Notes under the pieces: model-generated
Databases searched by the model: none
Seen by the model: only the letters and a program-made list of their open reading frames with translations
What the model was told of the DNA's origin: nothing
Part shown: positions 6,161 through 14,040 of the stretch, piece after piece
Layout: each line of letters opens with the position of its first letter
Position numbering within the stretch: position 1 is the stretch's first letter
Made by a program: the position numbers and the translations under genes
DNA from: an uncultured Planctomycetaceae bacterium
GTDB taxonomy: Bacteria > Planctomycetota > Planctomycetia > Pirellulales > Pirellulaceae
Direction of reading: 5' to 3'
Assembly (NCBI GenBank): GCA_903927685.1
Contig: CAIYOB010001525.1
Span: 1 to 14,099 of the forward strand
Length of the DNA: 14,099 nucleotides

Positions 6161-9100
6161 TCACCCCTTTGTTGCTGTACTTCCGGTGCTCGGTTCTGCG
6201 AGCCTGCTCCAATCCAATTGGCGGCCGAACGGCCACTCGTCCTTGGACAGGGCGCTCTCCGCCCGGGACCAGCAGCGGCTGTCGGTCCAGTACACGACCA
6301 CGGTGCGCCCGGCGGCGGTGTCCGCCGAGACCGTGTCGACCAATTCCTGCGGCAAGGCCAGCCCGGCTCCGCCGGCCGCAGCCTGCTTGACGCCCTCGCG
6401 ACCAAACTCGAGCGGAAAGCACGCCGCCTGGTCGCCACGGTACACGATCGCCCAGCCACGCGCAGGCGCAAAGTGGAACAGCAGCAGGGTGGACTCCGTG
6501 GCCGGACGCTGGTCCCGCGCCGCCAGGATGTAGCCGATGGCCCGCTCCGGATCGCGCTCGGCAACCACCTCGATCGCCAGATCGTAGTATCGCCGCAGGT
6601 ACGGCAGCATCTGATCGCGGTACGGAAAAGCGGTGATCAACCGGTCCAGGAAGTTCAGGTCGGCAACCGGCGCTTCGTCGGAACGCTGGTTCCGCTGGGC
6701 CGCAATCAGCAACTCGGCGGCGAACAGTTGCAGCTCTTGCGTTTCCCGGCGGTGCCGGTCTGGATAGTTGGCATCCAGGTCAAAGGCTTTGAGGAAGGCC
6801 CGCAAAGCCGTCAGGCCGGCGTCGGCTGGGGATTCCTGCACCAACAGAGTCGCCTCGGCCAGCTTTCGCAGCAGCCGGACGCGCTCCGCTTGGACGCCGA
6901 TCACCACCTGCTGGGCAACTCGCGCGTGGCCCAGTTCCTGGCGTGCCTCGGCGACTTGCCCATCCAGGGCCAAGATCATCGACCGCTTGCAACTCATGGC
7001 GACCCGGACGGCCGGATCGTCGGCCTGGTCGCGGGCGACGGCGTACAGGCGGGCCGCTTCCTTCAGGTTCACCGCGGCGGCGGACGCCGCGCCGCCGTAC
7101 AGTTCGCAGTCCGCGCGGCGTTCGCACGAGTTGGACCAGCGTTCCCGCAGGTCGCGCCGGAGCCGCTGCCAGCCGGGAGGTGCGGGTTCGGCAGCGGTCT
7201 GGCCCAGCGCCTTTTCGACCTCGCCGATCACCAGGTCGTACTTGGCCCGCGCGATCCGCTCGTCGCCGCAATAGCGTTCCGCCATCGCCTGGCCGTGGTC
7301 GTTGTGGAACACGTAGATCTGCGCGAACTCGTTCTTGGACTTCCAGTAATTGTCAAAGCGGATGTTGCGGGCTTCCTGAAACTCCTCGCTGGCCTTCGAG
7401 ACGTTCCATTGATCCATCAGGATCCACGCCAATCGCTCGTGCACGTGCGCCAACAACGGGTGATTCGCCAACGCGGGGCCGGCGTCCCGGATCAGTTGCC
7501 GGGCTTGGGCAAGCGCCGCACCGGCTTCGGCGTACTTGTCGGCCGCAATCGGATTCGCCGCGGCACTGGCGATCCCCTCGTTCAACCAGGCTTCGGCTTG
7601 GAGCAAGACGGGGACGCCCGGCAACTGGCGCGCCTCTTGAAACCGGCGGCGGGCTTCCGCGTAGTCCTGGAGCAACAGCGCAGACAGCTGGCCGCTGTCG
7701 ACCAGACAGCGGGCACGCCGCGCCGCGGCCACGGCATCTTCTGCTCCGTACGCCGCCAGGGCAGCGGCGTACGATTCCGCGGCCTGTTTTGCCAGTTCCA
7801 GGTCGTTCCCGATCGTCGCGATCTTGTGGCGCAGGACGGCGCGAGCGTGCAAGTCGGCCGCCGGCCACGCCTGCGTGGCCGCGTGCGCCTGGTCGAATCG
7901 CACCAGGGCAGTGCGCAGCCGGTCGGCCAGCGGTTCATCGCCCAAGTCCTCCCGGCACAGCGCCAGCAAGTCGGCGGCCAGGGCGGATGAAGCTGGCGGC
8001 AAAGTGTCCAGCGAGGTCCTGACCAGGTCCGCCAGCGACGCTTGGACCGCCTGGACATTCGGGTCCCACAGCCAATGCGGATCCTCCCCGCGGTTGCCAC
8101 CGGGCGACTCCGGTTTCGCCCGCCAGCGTCCGTCGCCGACGACCCGCTCCCGGACGACGGGGAGCAGCCATGGCGTTTCGTCAAACCACCAGCGGCCGTT
8201 CAAGCCGGGTAGCGCGGCCAGTTCGGCGGCCGCGGTCGGGACCGGTGCGGTCGCGGTTTGCGAGGTCACGCCGAACGCGACTGGGCCGCTGTCCAGGTAC
8301 CTCGCGACCAACCACACGGCGAGCACGACCAGCAAGATGGCCACGCCCCCGATCGCCTCGTAGCTCCACCCCAGGCGATCGCGTGGCTGCATCGCCGGGC
8401 GGCTGCCGTCCCACGCCGGTGCCAGCCGTCCGGCCGTGCCGGAGTGCGTCGAAGTCGCCGCCGCCGGCCGCGCCGCGGGGCCGGATTCCGGGTCCGCCTC
8501 GCGCCGACAGTCCGAGGCCAGCGCCCCCACCGCCGCAGGATCTGCAAAGACGCAGATCGCGTCGGCAACTTCGCCAGGCGCGTCAAAGCGTTCATCCGGC
8601 TCCTCCGCCAGCATCAGTTCCAGGATCTTGTCCAAGTCCTGGGGGCAATCGCGGCGCAGGGAAGCGACCGACGGATGCGTCGGCGGCCGGCCTCCGTTCC
8701 GCTTCGACGGCGACTCGCGCAGCGCCCGTGCGTTGGGAGGCTGGCCCGTCAGCAAGAAATACAGCGTGCATCCCAGGCTGTAGATGTCCGCCCGGATGTC
8801 GACGGCACTGGAATCCACCCACTGCTCCGGCGCCATGTAGTCCACGGTTCCCATCGCCATGCCGGGCTGGGTCAGATCCCGAGACATCTGCCGCGTATCC
8901 AATCGCGCCAGGCCCAGATCGAGGATCTTGACCGAACCGTCCCGCGCGAGCAGCAAATTGGCCGGCTTGATGTCGCGGTGGACCAGATTGTGTTCGTGGA
9001 TGTGCTGCAGCCCGACGGCCGCCTGGCGAACCAGTTCGCAAGCGGCCCCCGGATTCAGCCGTCCGCTTTGGACAACCAGTTCGCGAAAGTCCAGGCCATC

Positions 9101-9652
9101 GCCATACTCCATGACCAGGTAATGCACGCCCCGCTCTTGGCCGGCGTTCAGAGCCCGGATGATATTGGGGTGGTTCAGTCGGCCGATGGACAGCATTTCC
9201 CGCTGGAACCGCCGCACGGCCTGCCGGTCGCCCAGGGACGATTCGGGCAGCACCTTGATGGCCACGATCTGGTTCAGCAGCCGATGTTGGGCTTGATAGA
9301 CGACTCCCATCCCGCCGTGGCCGATTTCGCGCAGGATGTCATAGTCGCCTAGCCGCCTCCGGACCCACTTGGCAAATAGCGCCGCGATGACTTCCTGATA
9401 CTCCGGAAACCGCCGCGCATACTCGTCTTCCTCCGGCAGATCCCCATGCTGCTGCCGAGCATGCAGCTCGATTTCCAACAATTCGCCGAACAGCAGGCCG
9501 CGCTCCTCCGGCCCCCCGCGGTCCAGCCAGTCCTCGATCCGGGGCCCACTCCCCGCTTGCCACCCCCGCGCAAACTCGGCGCACGCCAGTTCGGCTTGAT
9601 CTACCGCCGACAGCGGGGATTCCGCGTCGCTCTGCCTGCGATTTCCGTTCAC
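6161..9652 (-). CDS. Large transmembrane Ser/Thr protein kinase (PknB-like) with helical repeat C-terminal half
   Basis: The protein has 1163 residues and starts at GTG 9652, with AAGGA nine bases upstream. Residues 18-95 are the short helical domain found before many planctomycete kinases (WQAGSGPRIEDWLD, ELLEIEL, EYARRFPEY). The kinase domain covers about 103-370. Visible key residues are the glycine loop GHGGMG (111-116), Lys133 in VAIK, Glu152 of helix C, catalytic HRD (225-227) in HRDIKPANLL, DLG (245-247) in place of DFG, and APE (274-276). All key catalytic residues are therefore present. A Pro/Ala-rich linker leads to one TM helix (about 433-452, GGVAILLVVLAVWLVARYL). The outer part from about 460 to 1163 is rich in Ala/Leu/Glu helices, suggesting TPR-like repeats, for example runs near AEAGAALAQARQLIRDAG. 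The last 130 residues (LLLFHFAPARGWAIVYRGD, then VVVYWTDSRCWSRAESAL) resemble a CHAT-type fold only loosely. The protein probably senses an extracytoplasmic signal and phosphorylates cytoplasmic targets, but targets are not indicated. Confidence 0.93.
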   Translation of the reverse strand: MNGNRRQSDAESPLSAVDQAELACAEFARGWQAGSGPRIEDWLDRGGPEERGLLFGELLEIELHARQQHGDLPEEDEYARRFPEYQEVIAALFAKWVRRRLGDYDILREIGHGGMGVVYQAQHRLLNQIVAIKVLPESSLGDRQAVRRFQREMLSIGRLNHPNIIRALNAGQERGVHYLVMEYGDGLDFRELVVQSGRLNPGAACELVRQAAVGLQHIHEHNLVHRDIKPANLLLARDGSVKILDLGLARLDTRQMSRDLTQPGMAMGTVDYMAPEQWVDSSAVDIRADIYSLGCTLYFLLTGQPPNARALRESPSKRNGGRPPTHPSVASLRRDCPQDLDKILELMLAEEPDERFDAPGEVADAICVFADPAAVGALASDCRREADPESGPAARPAAATSTHSGTAGRLAPAWDGSRPAMQPRDRLGWSYEAIGGVAILLVVLAVWLVARYLDSGPVAFGVTSQTATAPVPTAAAELAALPGLNGRWWFDETPWLLPVVRERVVGDGRWRAKPESPGGNRGEDPHWLWDPNVQAVQASLADLVRTSLDTLPPASSALAADLLALCREDLGDEPLADRLRTALVRFDQAHAATQAWPAADLHARAVLRHKIATIGNDLELAKQAAESYAAALAAYGAEDAVAAARRARCLVDSGQLSALLLQDYAEARRRFQEARQLPGVPVLLQAEAWLNEGIASAAANPIAADKYAEAGAALAQARQLIRDAGPALANHPLLAHVHERLAWILMDQWNVSKASEEFQEARNIRFDNYWKSKNEFAQIYVFHNDHGQAMAERYCGDERIARAKYDLVIGEVEKALGQTAAEPAPPGWQRLRRDLRERWSNSCERRADCELYGGAASAAAVNLKEAARLYAVARDQADDPAVRVAMSCKRSMILALDGQVAEARQELGHARVAQQVVIGVQAERVRLLRKLAEATLLVQESPADAGLTALRAFLKAFDLDANYPDRHRRETQELQLFAAELLIAAQRNQRSDEAPVADLNFLDRLITAFPYRDQMLPYLRRYYDLAIEVVAERDPERAIGYILAARDQRPATESTLLLFHFAPARGWAIVYRGDQAACFPLEFGREGVKQAAAGGAGLALPQELVDTVSADTAAGRTVVVYWTDSRCWSRAESALSKDEWPFGRQLDWSRLAEPSTGSTATKG

Positions 9653-9694
9653 AACCCACCATCCTTGCCGGCCCGATGTGCTCGCCGGTCTTGA

Positions 9695-9722
9695 ATCTTA
9701 CCCGTCCCGGCGAATCGGGCAA
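9695..9722 (-). promoter_or_regulatory. Candidate promoter for Ser/Thr kinase
   Basis: Minus-strand TTGCCC (9722-9717), 16 bases, then TAAGAT (9700-9695). This would start transcription about 35 bases before the GTG at 9652. The -10 box and spacer length are identical to those in front of the histidine kinase at 6112-6139, which raises the chance that both are real. Confidence 0.4.
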
Positions 9723-9843
9723 GCGCGGTCGGCCGTCCCAAACCCGAAAAGAACCATCGGCCCGCCAATCTGCCAGCACAAAACACTGTCGGAAGTGGCG
9801 ATGGCGGCCCGCTTGCCGTTACCCGCCGAGGCGCGCATCTGTC

Positions 9844-9871
9844 TTGATTCGGGGCCGCTCCCGTGTACCAT
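9844..9871 (+). promoter_or_regulatory. Candidate promoter for the 72-aa gene
   Basis: TTGATT (9844-9849), a 16-base spacer and TACCAT (9866-9871) match sigma-70 boxes at four of six positions each. The predicted leader would be about 90 bases before the ATG at 9967. Confidence 0.3.
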
Positions 9872-9966
9872 GATGCCCCGGATGCGAAGCACGGCGCGGC
9901 CCCAGCCCTTCCTGGTGGCCGCTGGTTCCTCATGCGATCTCGCTTTGCTCCCAGGAGACTGTGGCG

Positions 9967-10185
9967 ATGTCCAGCAGGTCGTTTCGGCCGCCGTTGCGCG
10001 GCGTCATCTATCAAGGCAAGGCGATCGTCGGCGGGGTCGACCTGAGCGGCGACGGCGAGCCGTTTATCGAGCAGTTCAATCGCGAATACGCCCGGCTGGG
10101 AATGCGAGTCGAAGCCCCGCACGCGGCAGAGCCGGCGGGCGCGAACGCCATCGACGGAGGGGCCTGCGGTGACGCGGCCGAATGA
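9967..10185 (+). CDS. Small hypothetical protein, 72 aa
   Basis: An ATG at 9967 is preceded by AGGAG (9953-9957) nine bases upstream. A GTG two codons earlier (9961) is too close to that site to be preferred. The protein has 72 residues, no signal peptide and no membrane segment. Its first 47 residues look like a compact folded piece: a basic start (SSRSFRPPLRG), a beta-like stretch (VIYQGKAIVGGVDLSGDG) and a helix (EPFIEQFNREYARLGMRV). The last 25 residues are Ala/Gly-rich and probably disordered. I do not recognise the family. It stands alone on the plus strand between the leftward kinase and the leftward pnp gene, so no operon partner helps with a function. The good ribosome binding site and the contrast between ordered and Ala-rich parts support it being real. 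Confidence 0.65.
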   Translation: MSSRSFRPPLRGVIYQGKAIVGGVDLSGDGEPFIEQFNREYARLGMRVEAPHAAEPAGANAIDGGACGDAAE

Positions 10186-10248
10186 GAACCGCAGCGGGCA
10201 GCAACTGGGCCGCGAGCATGTCTTGTGAAGCCTGGAAGCGGCGCTAGG

Positions 10249-10357
10249 GCGTTGTCCAAGCTAAGAATGGGGGTTGGGTGGCTGGGGTCGAACCACGGAG
10301 GTACGAGTGGCGAGCCCCCAGTTCTTGCGACTGGGGGCCCGCTGCACTCCAAGACTC
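10249..10357. repeat. Dispersed inverted-repeat element, copy 2 (right arm shortened)
   Basis: This second copy of the element at 661-786 lies in the spacer between two convergent genes (the 72-aa gene and pnp). The centre is again a hairpin: GCGAGCCCCCAGT at 10310-10322, a seven-base loop, and ACTGGGGGCCCGC at 10330-10342, with one mismatch in the stem. The left end is complete and starts GCGTTGTCCAAGCTAAG, matching the outer end of copy 1 in the opposite arm. The right arm appears to lack about 16-18 bases: after CTGCACTC it goes directly to a CTCAGCC-like remnant. By eye there are about eight differences, including one single-base gap, over 88 bases shared with copy 1. Here the hairpin may also act as a two-way transcription terminator. 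Confidence 0.82.
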
Positions 10358-10383
10358 AGCCAGAGCGTTCGTCGGCTCGTGCC

Positions 10384-12648
10384 TTAGCGCCGGGGCCGTC
10401 CACCGCCACCGCCGCCTGAGCGACGCGAACGGCCACCTCGATCTCCGCCCCGGTCGCCGCGATCACTGCGCTCGCCGCGGTCACCCCGGTCCCGGTCGCC
10501 CCGCTCGCGGTCCTGGCCTTCGCCCGTGTCTCCTTCCGGGCGCGGCGGCAGGTCGTCCTTGATGCCCAGTTCTTCCAGGGCCCGGCGCCGGCTCAATTTG
10601 ACCCGGTCGTGATCGTCGATGTCGATCACCAGGACCTTCATCTCGTCGCCGACGGCGCACACATCCGACACGCGGCTGACGAAGCCGTCGGACAGCTCGC
10701 TGATGTGGCACAAGCCGTCGCGGCCCGGCAGGATCTCGACGAACGCACCGAAGTCCTTGATGCTGATCACGCGGCCGTCGTAGATCCGGCCGATCTGGAC
10801 GGTCGCCGTGCAGGCTTCGATCTGCGCCACCGCCGACTTGGACGCCTCCGCTTCGTTGCTGGCCACGATCACCGTGCCGTCGTCTTCGACCTCGATAATC
10901 GTTCCCGTCGTCTCCTGGATCATGCGAATGTTCTTGCCGCCCGGGCCGATCAACGCGCCGATCTTCTCGGGGTCGATCTTCAGCCGGATCAGGCGGGGAG
11001 CAAACGACGACAGCTCGGAACGCGGACGCGAGATGGCGGTCAGCATGCGGCGGAGGATCTCGATCCGCGCCTCGCGAGACTGGGCCAGTGTGGCCCGGAT
11101 GATCTCTTCGCTGATGCCGGCGATCTTGAGGTCCAACTGGATGCCCGTGATGCCGTTCTGAGTCCCGGCGATCTTGAAATCCATATCGCCAAAGTGATCC
11201 TCGTCGCCGATGATGTCGGTCAGCAGAACCCATTGATCGGCTTCCTTGACCAGCCCCACGGAGATGCCGGCCACCGGATTGGTGATCGGCACGCCGGCCG
11301 CCATCAAGCCCAGCGTGGCCCCGCACACGGACGCCATGGAAGACGAACCGTTGGACTCCAGGATGTCCGAGATCACGCGGATCGTGTACGGGAACTCCTC
11401 CGGATCCGGCAGCACCGACTTGACGCTGCGCTCGGCCAGCGCCCCGTGCCCAATCTCCCGCCGGCCCGGGCCGCGGATCGGTCGGCATTCGCCGACGGAG
11501 AACGGCGGGAAGTTGTAGTCCAGCATGAACTTTTTCGAATATTCCTCGATCAGATCGTCGACCCGTTGTTCGTCGCGAGTCGTGCCCAGCGTGACCGTGA
11601 TCATGGCTTGGGTTTCGCCCCGCTGGAACAGCGCGGAGCCATGCGTGCAGGGCAGGCAATCGACGCGGCAGTCGATCTGCCGCAACGTCCGCAGGTCACG
11701 GCCGTCGGCCCGCGTGCCGGCCAGGATCAAGTCGCGGACGACGCGGGATTCGAGTTCGTGCCAGGCGTGGTCGAACGCTTCCTGGGTGATCGCGCCCGCG
11801 GCGGCCGCGTCGGGGATGCACTCCGCGACCGCCCGTTGCTTCAAGGCCGTCACCGCTTCGTTGCGGGCCTGCTTGCCCTCGGTCTGCTTGACCGTGCGGA
11901 ACTCGTCGTAGTACTTGTCCCGCAGCTGCTGGTAAACCTGATCCGGCGGCGGGGCCTCGAAGGACTTCTTGACCGTGCCGACTTGCCCCTGGAACTCGCG
12001 CTGCAACGCGCAGATCTCGCGAATCACCCCGTGGGCAAAGCTGATCGCGGCCGCCATGTCGTCTTCGCTCATTTCCCGGGCGAAGCCTTCGATCATCGTG
12101 ACCGCTTCCTCGGTGCCCGCGACGATCAAGTCGAGGTCGCTGTTGTCCAGCTGATCGCGGCCCGGAAAGGCAATGAACTGGCCGTCCACGCGTCCCACCC
12201 GGACCGCGCCGACGGGCGTCACGAACGGCAGCGGCGAGATGAACAAAGCCGCAGCCACGCCGTTCATCGCAACCACGTCGCTGTCATGCTGGCGGTCGCT
12301 GGAGAACACGATGCACTGGCACTGCACCTCGTCGCGGAAGCCGTCCGGGAACAAGGGGCGGATGGGGCGGTCGATCAGCCGCGACGTCAGGGTGTCCTTG
12401 GTCGAAGGACGGCCCTCACGCTTGATGAAACCGCCGGGGAACTTGCCGGCAGCGGCGGTGCGTTCCCGATAGTCGACGGTCAGGGGAAAGAAGTCCAACC
12501 CGACGCGACCAGGCCCGCTGGTGATCGCGTTCAACACCGTCGTGTCACCATACCCGGCAACCACGGCGGCGGTGGCCTGCTTGGCCAGTTCTCCGGTTTC
12601 GAATGCGAGCGAGAATTCTCCAAACTGTTTTTCTACACGAACTTTCAC
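10384..12648 (-). CDS. pnp: Polynucleotide phosphorylase (PNPase)
   Basis: This is a 754-residue 3'-5' exoribonuclease that degrades RNA by phosphorolysis and is a core part of mRNA decay. The start is GTG at 12648 with AGGGA nine bases upstream and the usual N-terminus (VRVEKQFGEFSLAFETGELAK follows the first residues). Two RNase PH-like domains flank an all-helical domain at about 235-310. The second core has NGSSSMASVCG for phosphate binding and GDEDHFGDMDFK, in which Asp484, Asp490 and Lys492 match E. coli Asp486, Asp492 and Lys494. A KH domain (GPGG at 568-571) and an S1 domain (about 618-690, IKDFGAFVEILPGRDGLCH) follow. The C-terminal 49 residues or so are an Arg/Gly/Asp-rich tail ending in a run of six Gly, longer than the usual end of bacterial PNPases. 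The gene is downstream of rpsO, as in many bacteria; the gap of 189 bases may hold a processing or promoter site. Confidence 0.98.
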   Translation of the reverse strand: MKVRVEKQFGEFSLAFETGELAKQATAAVVAGYGDTTVLNAITSGPGRVGLDFFPLTVDYRERTAAAGKFPGGFIKREGRPSTKDTLTSRLIDRPIRPLFPDGFRDEVQCQCIVFSSDRQHDSDVVAMNGVAAALFISPLPFVTPVGAVRVGRVDGQFIAFPGRDQLDNSDLDLIVAGTEEAVTMIEGFAREMSEDDMAAAISFAHGVIREICALQREFQGQVGTVKKSFEAPPPDQVYQQLRDKYYDEFRTVKQTEGKQARNEAVTALKQRAVAECIPDAAAAGAITQEAFDHAWHELESRVVRDLILAGTRADGRDLRTLRQIDCRVDCLPCTHGSALFQRGETQAMITVTLGTTRDEQRVDDLIEEYSKKFMLDYNFPPFSVGECRPIRGPGRREIGHGALAERSVKSVLPDPEEFPYTIRVISDILESNGSSSMASVCGATLGLMAAGVPITNPVAGISVGLVKEADQWVLLTDIIGDEDHFGDMDFKIAGTQNGITGIQLDLKIAGISEEIIRATLAQSREARIEILRRMLTAISRPRSELSSFAPRLIRLKIDPEKIGALIGPGGKNIRMIQETTGTIIEVEDDGTVIVASNEAEASKSAVAQIEACTATVQIGRIYDGRVISIKDFGAFVEILPGRDGLCHISELSDGFVSRVSDVCAVGDEMKVLVIDIDDHDRVKLSRRRALEELGIKDDLPPRPEGDTGEGQDRERGDRDRGDRGERSDRGDRGGDRGGRSRRSGGGGGGRPRR

Positions 12649-12776
12649 TGTATCTGGTCCCTGCTCTTTTCACCCGATGGAGGCTGCGGGGGTCGAGAGA
12701 TCGGAACATGCGCAGGACAAAGGGCCGGAAATCAATTCCCAGCCTGTCATCGTACGAGAGACCGCCGTCCACAACT

Positions 12777-12800
12777 CGAGCGGCGGCACACCGCGGCTCG
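12777..12800 (-). other. Hairpin in rpsO-pnp spacer
   Basis: A 24-base dyad forms five outer pairs (CGAGC with GCTCG), one G-G mismatch, four inner pairs and a four-base loop. It lies between rpsO and pnp. In E. coli that spacer carries RNase III and termination hairpins; whether this one has that role is inference. No T tract follows, so a terminator is unlikely. Confidence 0.35.
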
Positions 12801-12837
12801 GCGGACTAGCCAACCGGCCGCCAGACGCCTACCGACG

Positions 12838-13107
12838 CTACTTGCGGATGCCCAGCCGGCCGATGATGTCGAGATAGCGTCTCGAATCCACTCGCCGCAG
12901 ATAGTCCAGCAGTCGCCGTCGGCGACTGACCATCGCCAGCAGCCCACGTCGCGTCGCGTAATCCTTCTTGTGCACTCGCAAGTGCTCAGTCAGGGAGTTG
13001 ATCCGCGTGGTGAGAATGGCAACCTGCACTTCCGGCGAGCCAGAATCGCGTTCGTCGCGTCTGAAATCCCGCACCAACTCTTGCTTTCGCTCTTTGGTGA
13101 TCGTCAT
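12838..13107 (-). CDS. rpsO: Ribosomal protein S15
   Basis: The 89-residue product has the standard length of S15, the primary 16S rRNA-binding protein of the small subunit platform. It carries the family phrases [10 protein letters not shown] ([14 protein letters not shown]), [29 protein letters not shown] and a basic C-terminus ending GIRK. The ATG at 13107 gives the usual [12 protein letters not shown] start. The Shine-Dalgarno sequence is weak: GAGGGA lies about 15 bases away and AGAG is only four bases before the ATG. S15 represses its own translation in several bacteria through a leader RNA; a leader of up to about 140 bases is available here, but I could not identify the fold. It is followed by pnp on the same strand. 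Confidence 0.98.
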   Translation of the reverse strand: MTITKERKQELVRDFRRDERDSGSPEVQVAILTTRINSLTEHLRVHKKDYATRRGLLAMVSRRRRLLDYLRRVDSRRYLDIIGRLGIRK

Positions 13108-13252
13108 AGGCTCTGTGTTTCCCTCGGCCGTAACAAGCCCTGCGCTGGCTCGACCTCGTTCCTACAACATCCCTCCATCGTGCCACAACCGGCCGTTCCG
13201 GCCAGCCGCAGCGATTCCTACTTACAACACAAATGCACACTGTTAGCCCAAC

Positions 13253-13280
13253 AATGTACCGTCGCCCAATTGTTTTGCAA
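13253..13280 (-). promoter_or_regulatory. Candidate promoter for rpsO-pnp
   Basis: Minus-strand TTGCAA (13280-13275), 16 bases, then TACATT (13258-13253), four of six matches to each sigma-70 box, in an AT-richer part of the divergent rpsO/smpB spacer. It would give an rpsO leader of about 140 bases. Consensus evidence only. Confidence 0.3.
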
Positions 13281-13361
13281 CCGCAAATTGTCTTCGGCTG
13301 TCCGGTATCCCAAACTCCAAACTCGTGTAAACTTGGGTATTCGACCTCCCGGAATCCCGTT

Positions 13362-13859
13362 ATGGCCAAGAAAAACCCAGCTAGCAGCCCGAAATCCGAC
13401 AAGCCGGAGCCTCGGCTGATTACCGAAAATCGCAAAGCGAGACATAAATTCGAAGTTTTGGATACACTAGAATGCGGCTTGGTTTTGGTCGGCAGCGAGG
13501 TGAAAAGCCTGCGGTGCGGGCGGATTTCGCTGGAGGAAGCCTACGGCCGCGTCCGCGAGGGTGAGGTTTGGCTGATCGGCTGTGACATTCCCGAATACCC
13601 ACAGGCCACGGTCTGGAACCACGAACCGAAGCGCCCTCGCAAGATGCTCGTGCACCGCCGGGAACTGCACAAGTTCGCCAACCAAGCGCACGAGAAGGGG
13701 CTGACCCTGGTCCCGCTGAAGCTGTATTTCAACGAGCGCGGAGTCGCCAAGGTCCTGCTGGGCCTGTGCCGCGGCAAGCAACTGCACGACAAACGCGAGG
13801 CGATGAAAAAGGCGGATACGCAGCGCGACTTGGCTCGCATGATGCGGGGTCGGCGGTGA
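13362..13859 (+). CDS. smpB: SsrA-binding protein SmpB
   Basis: The 165-residue product binds tmRNA and brings it to stalled ribosomes for trans-translation. Family motifs are clear: ENRKARHKFEVLDTLECGLVL, GSEVKSLRCGRISLEEAYGRV, the KRPRKMLVHRREL block, GLTLVPLKLYFNERGVAKVLLGL without interruption, and the C-terminal CRGKQLHDKREAMKKAD tail that inserts in the decoding site. The ATG at 13362 is chosen because it gives the usual length with a short Lys/Ser/Pro-rich start (MAKKNPASSPKSDKPEPRL). An earlier ATG at 13233 would add 43 residues that do not look like SmpB. The ribosome binding site is weak (GGAA nine bases upstream). The gene is divergent from rpsO. The tmRNA gene (ssrA) is not in the window. 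Confidence 0.97.
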   Translation: MAKKNPASSPKSDKPEPRLITENRKARHKFEVLDTLECGLVLVGSEVKSLRCGRISLEEAYGRVREGEVWLIGCDIPEYPQATVWNHEPKRPRKMLVHRRELHKFANQAHEKGLTLVPLKLYFNERGVAKVLLGLCRGKQLHDKREAMKKADTQRDLARMMRGRR

Positions 13860-13942
13860 GACGAGGCCCGCTCTCATGAGTCGCATGCCGTCAAGCGCGG
13901 CAGCTCGGCAGACTCCCTTCAATTTCCGCGCGGGTGCGGCGG

Positions 13943-13970
13943 CTTGTGAACTTTCGGGCGTCTTGTGAAC
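13943..13970 (+). repeat. Two direct repeats CTTGTGAAC, 19-base period
   Basis: CTTGTGAAC occurs at 13943-13951 and again at 13962-13970, one start 19 bases after the other. The second copy overlaps the -35 box of the promoter at 13963-13991. The spacing is near two helical turns, so it could be a binding site for a regulator; it could also be chance. Confidence 0.4.
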
Positions 13971-13991
13971 GGCCGACGTCGTTCGTAGAAT
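13963..13991 (+). promoter_or_regulatory. Promoter for the gene starting at 14041
   Basis: TTGTGA (13963-13968), 17 bases, then TAGAAT (13986-13991). The -10 box matches five of six and the spacer is ideal, the best promoter candidate in the window. It would give a leader of about 40 bases. Confidence 0.5.
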
Positions 13992-14040
13992 TGGCCCGCA
14001 TGGGGAGTTTCCTGCGAGACACTCCGGCCCGGGAGCAGCC

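Larger units (their letters stand above)
9653..9966. other. 314-bp divergent promoter region
   Basis: The spacer lies between the leftward Ser/Thr kinase and the rightward 72-aa gene. A promoter candidate for each direction is listed separately (9695-9722 minus, 9844-9871 plus). The piece between them, about 9723-9843, shows no gene or repeat that I could identify. Short frames through it have no ribosome binding site and no recognisable protein. Confidence 0.55.

Noticed and set aside
6218..9352. Plus-strand frames opposite the Ser/Thr kinase (6218-7990, 8258-9352)
   Set aside because: The minus-strand frame contains a complete kinase domain, so these are antisense shadows of it.
13233..13361. 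Longer SmpB start at 13233
   Set aside because: The 43 extra residues do not resemble SmpB, and the ATG at 13362 gives the normal family length.
10609..13419. Open frame of 936 codons on the plus strand opposite pnp and rpsO
   Set aside because: It is antisense to two conserved genes and its protein is Arg/Asp/Gln/His-rich without any domain. Long antisense frames are common at this GC content.
13886..13902. Hairpin TGCCG/CGGCA downstream of smpB as terminator
   Set aside because: The stem has only five pairs and no T tract follows.
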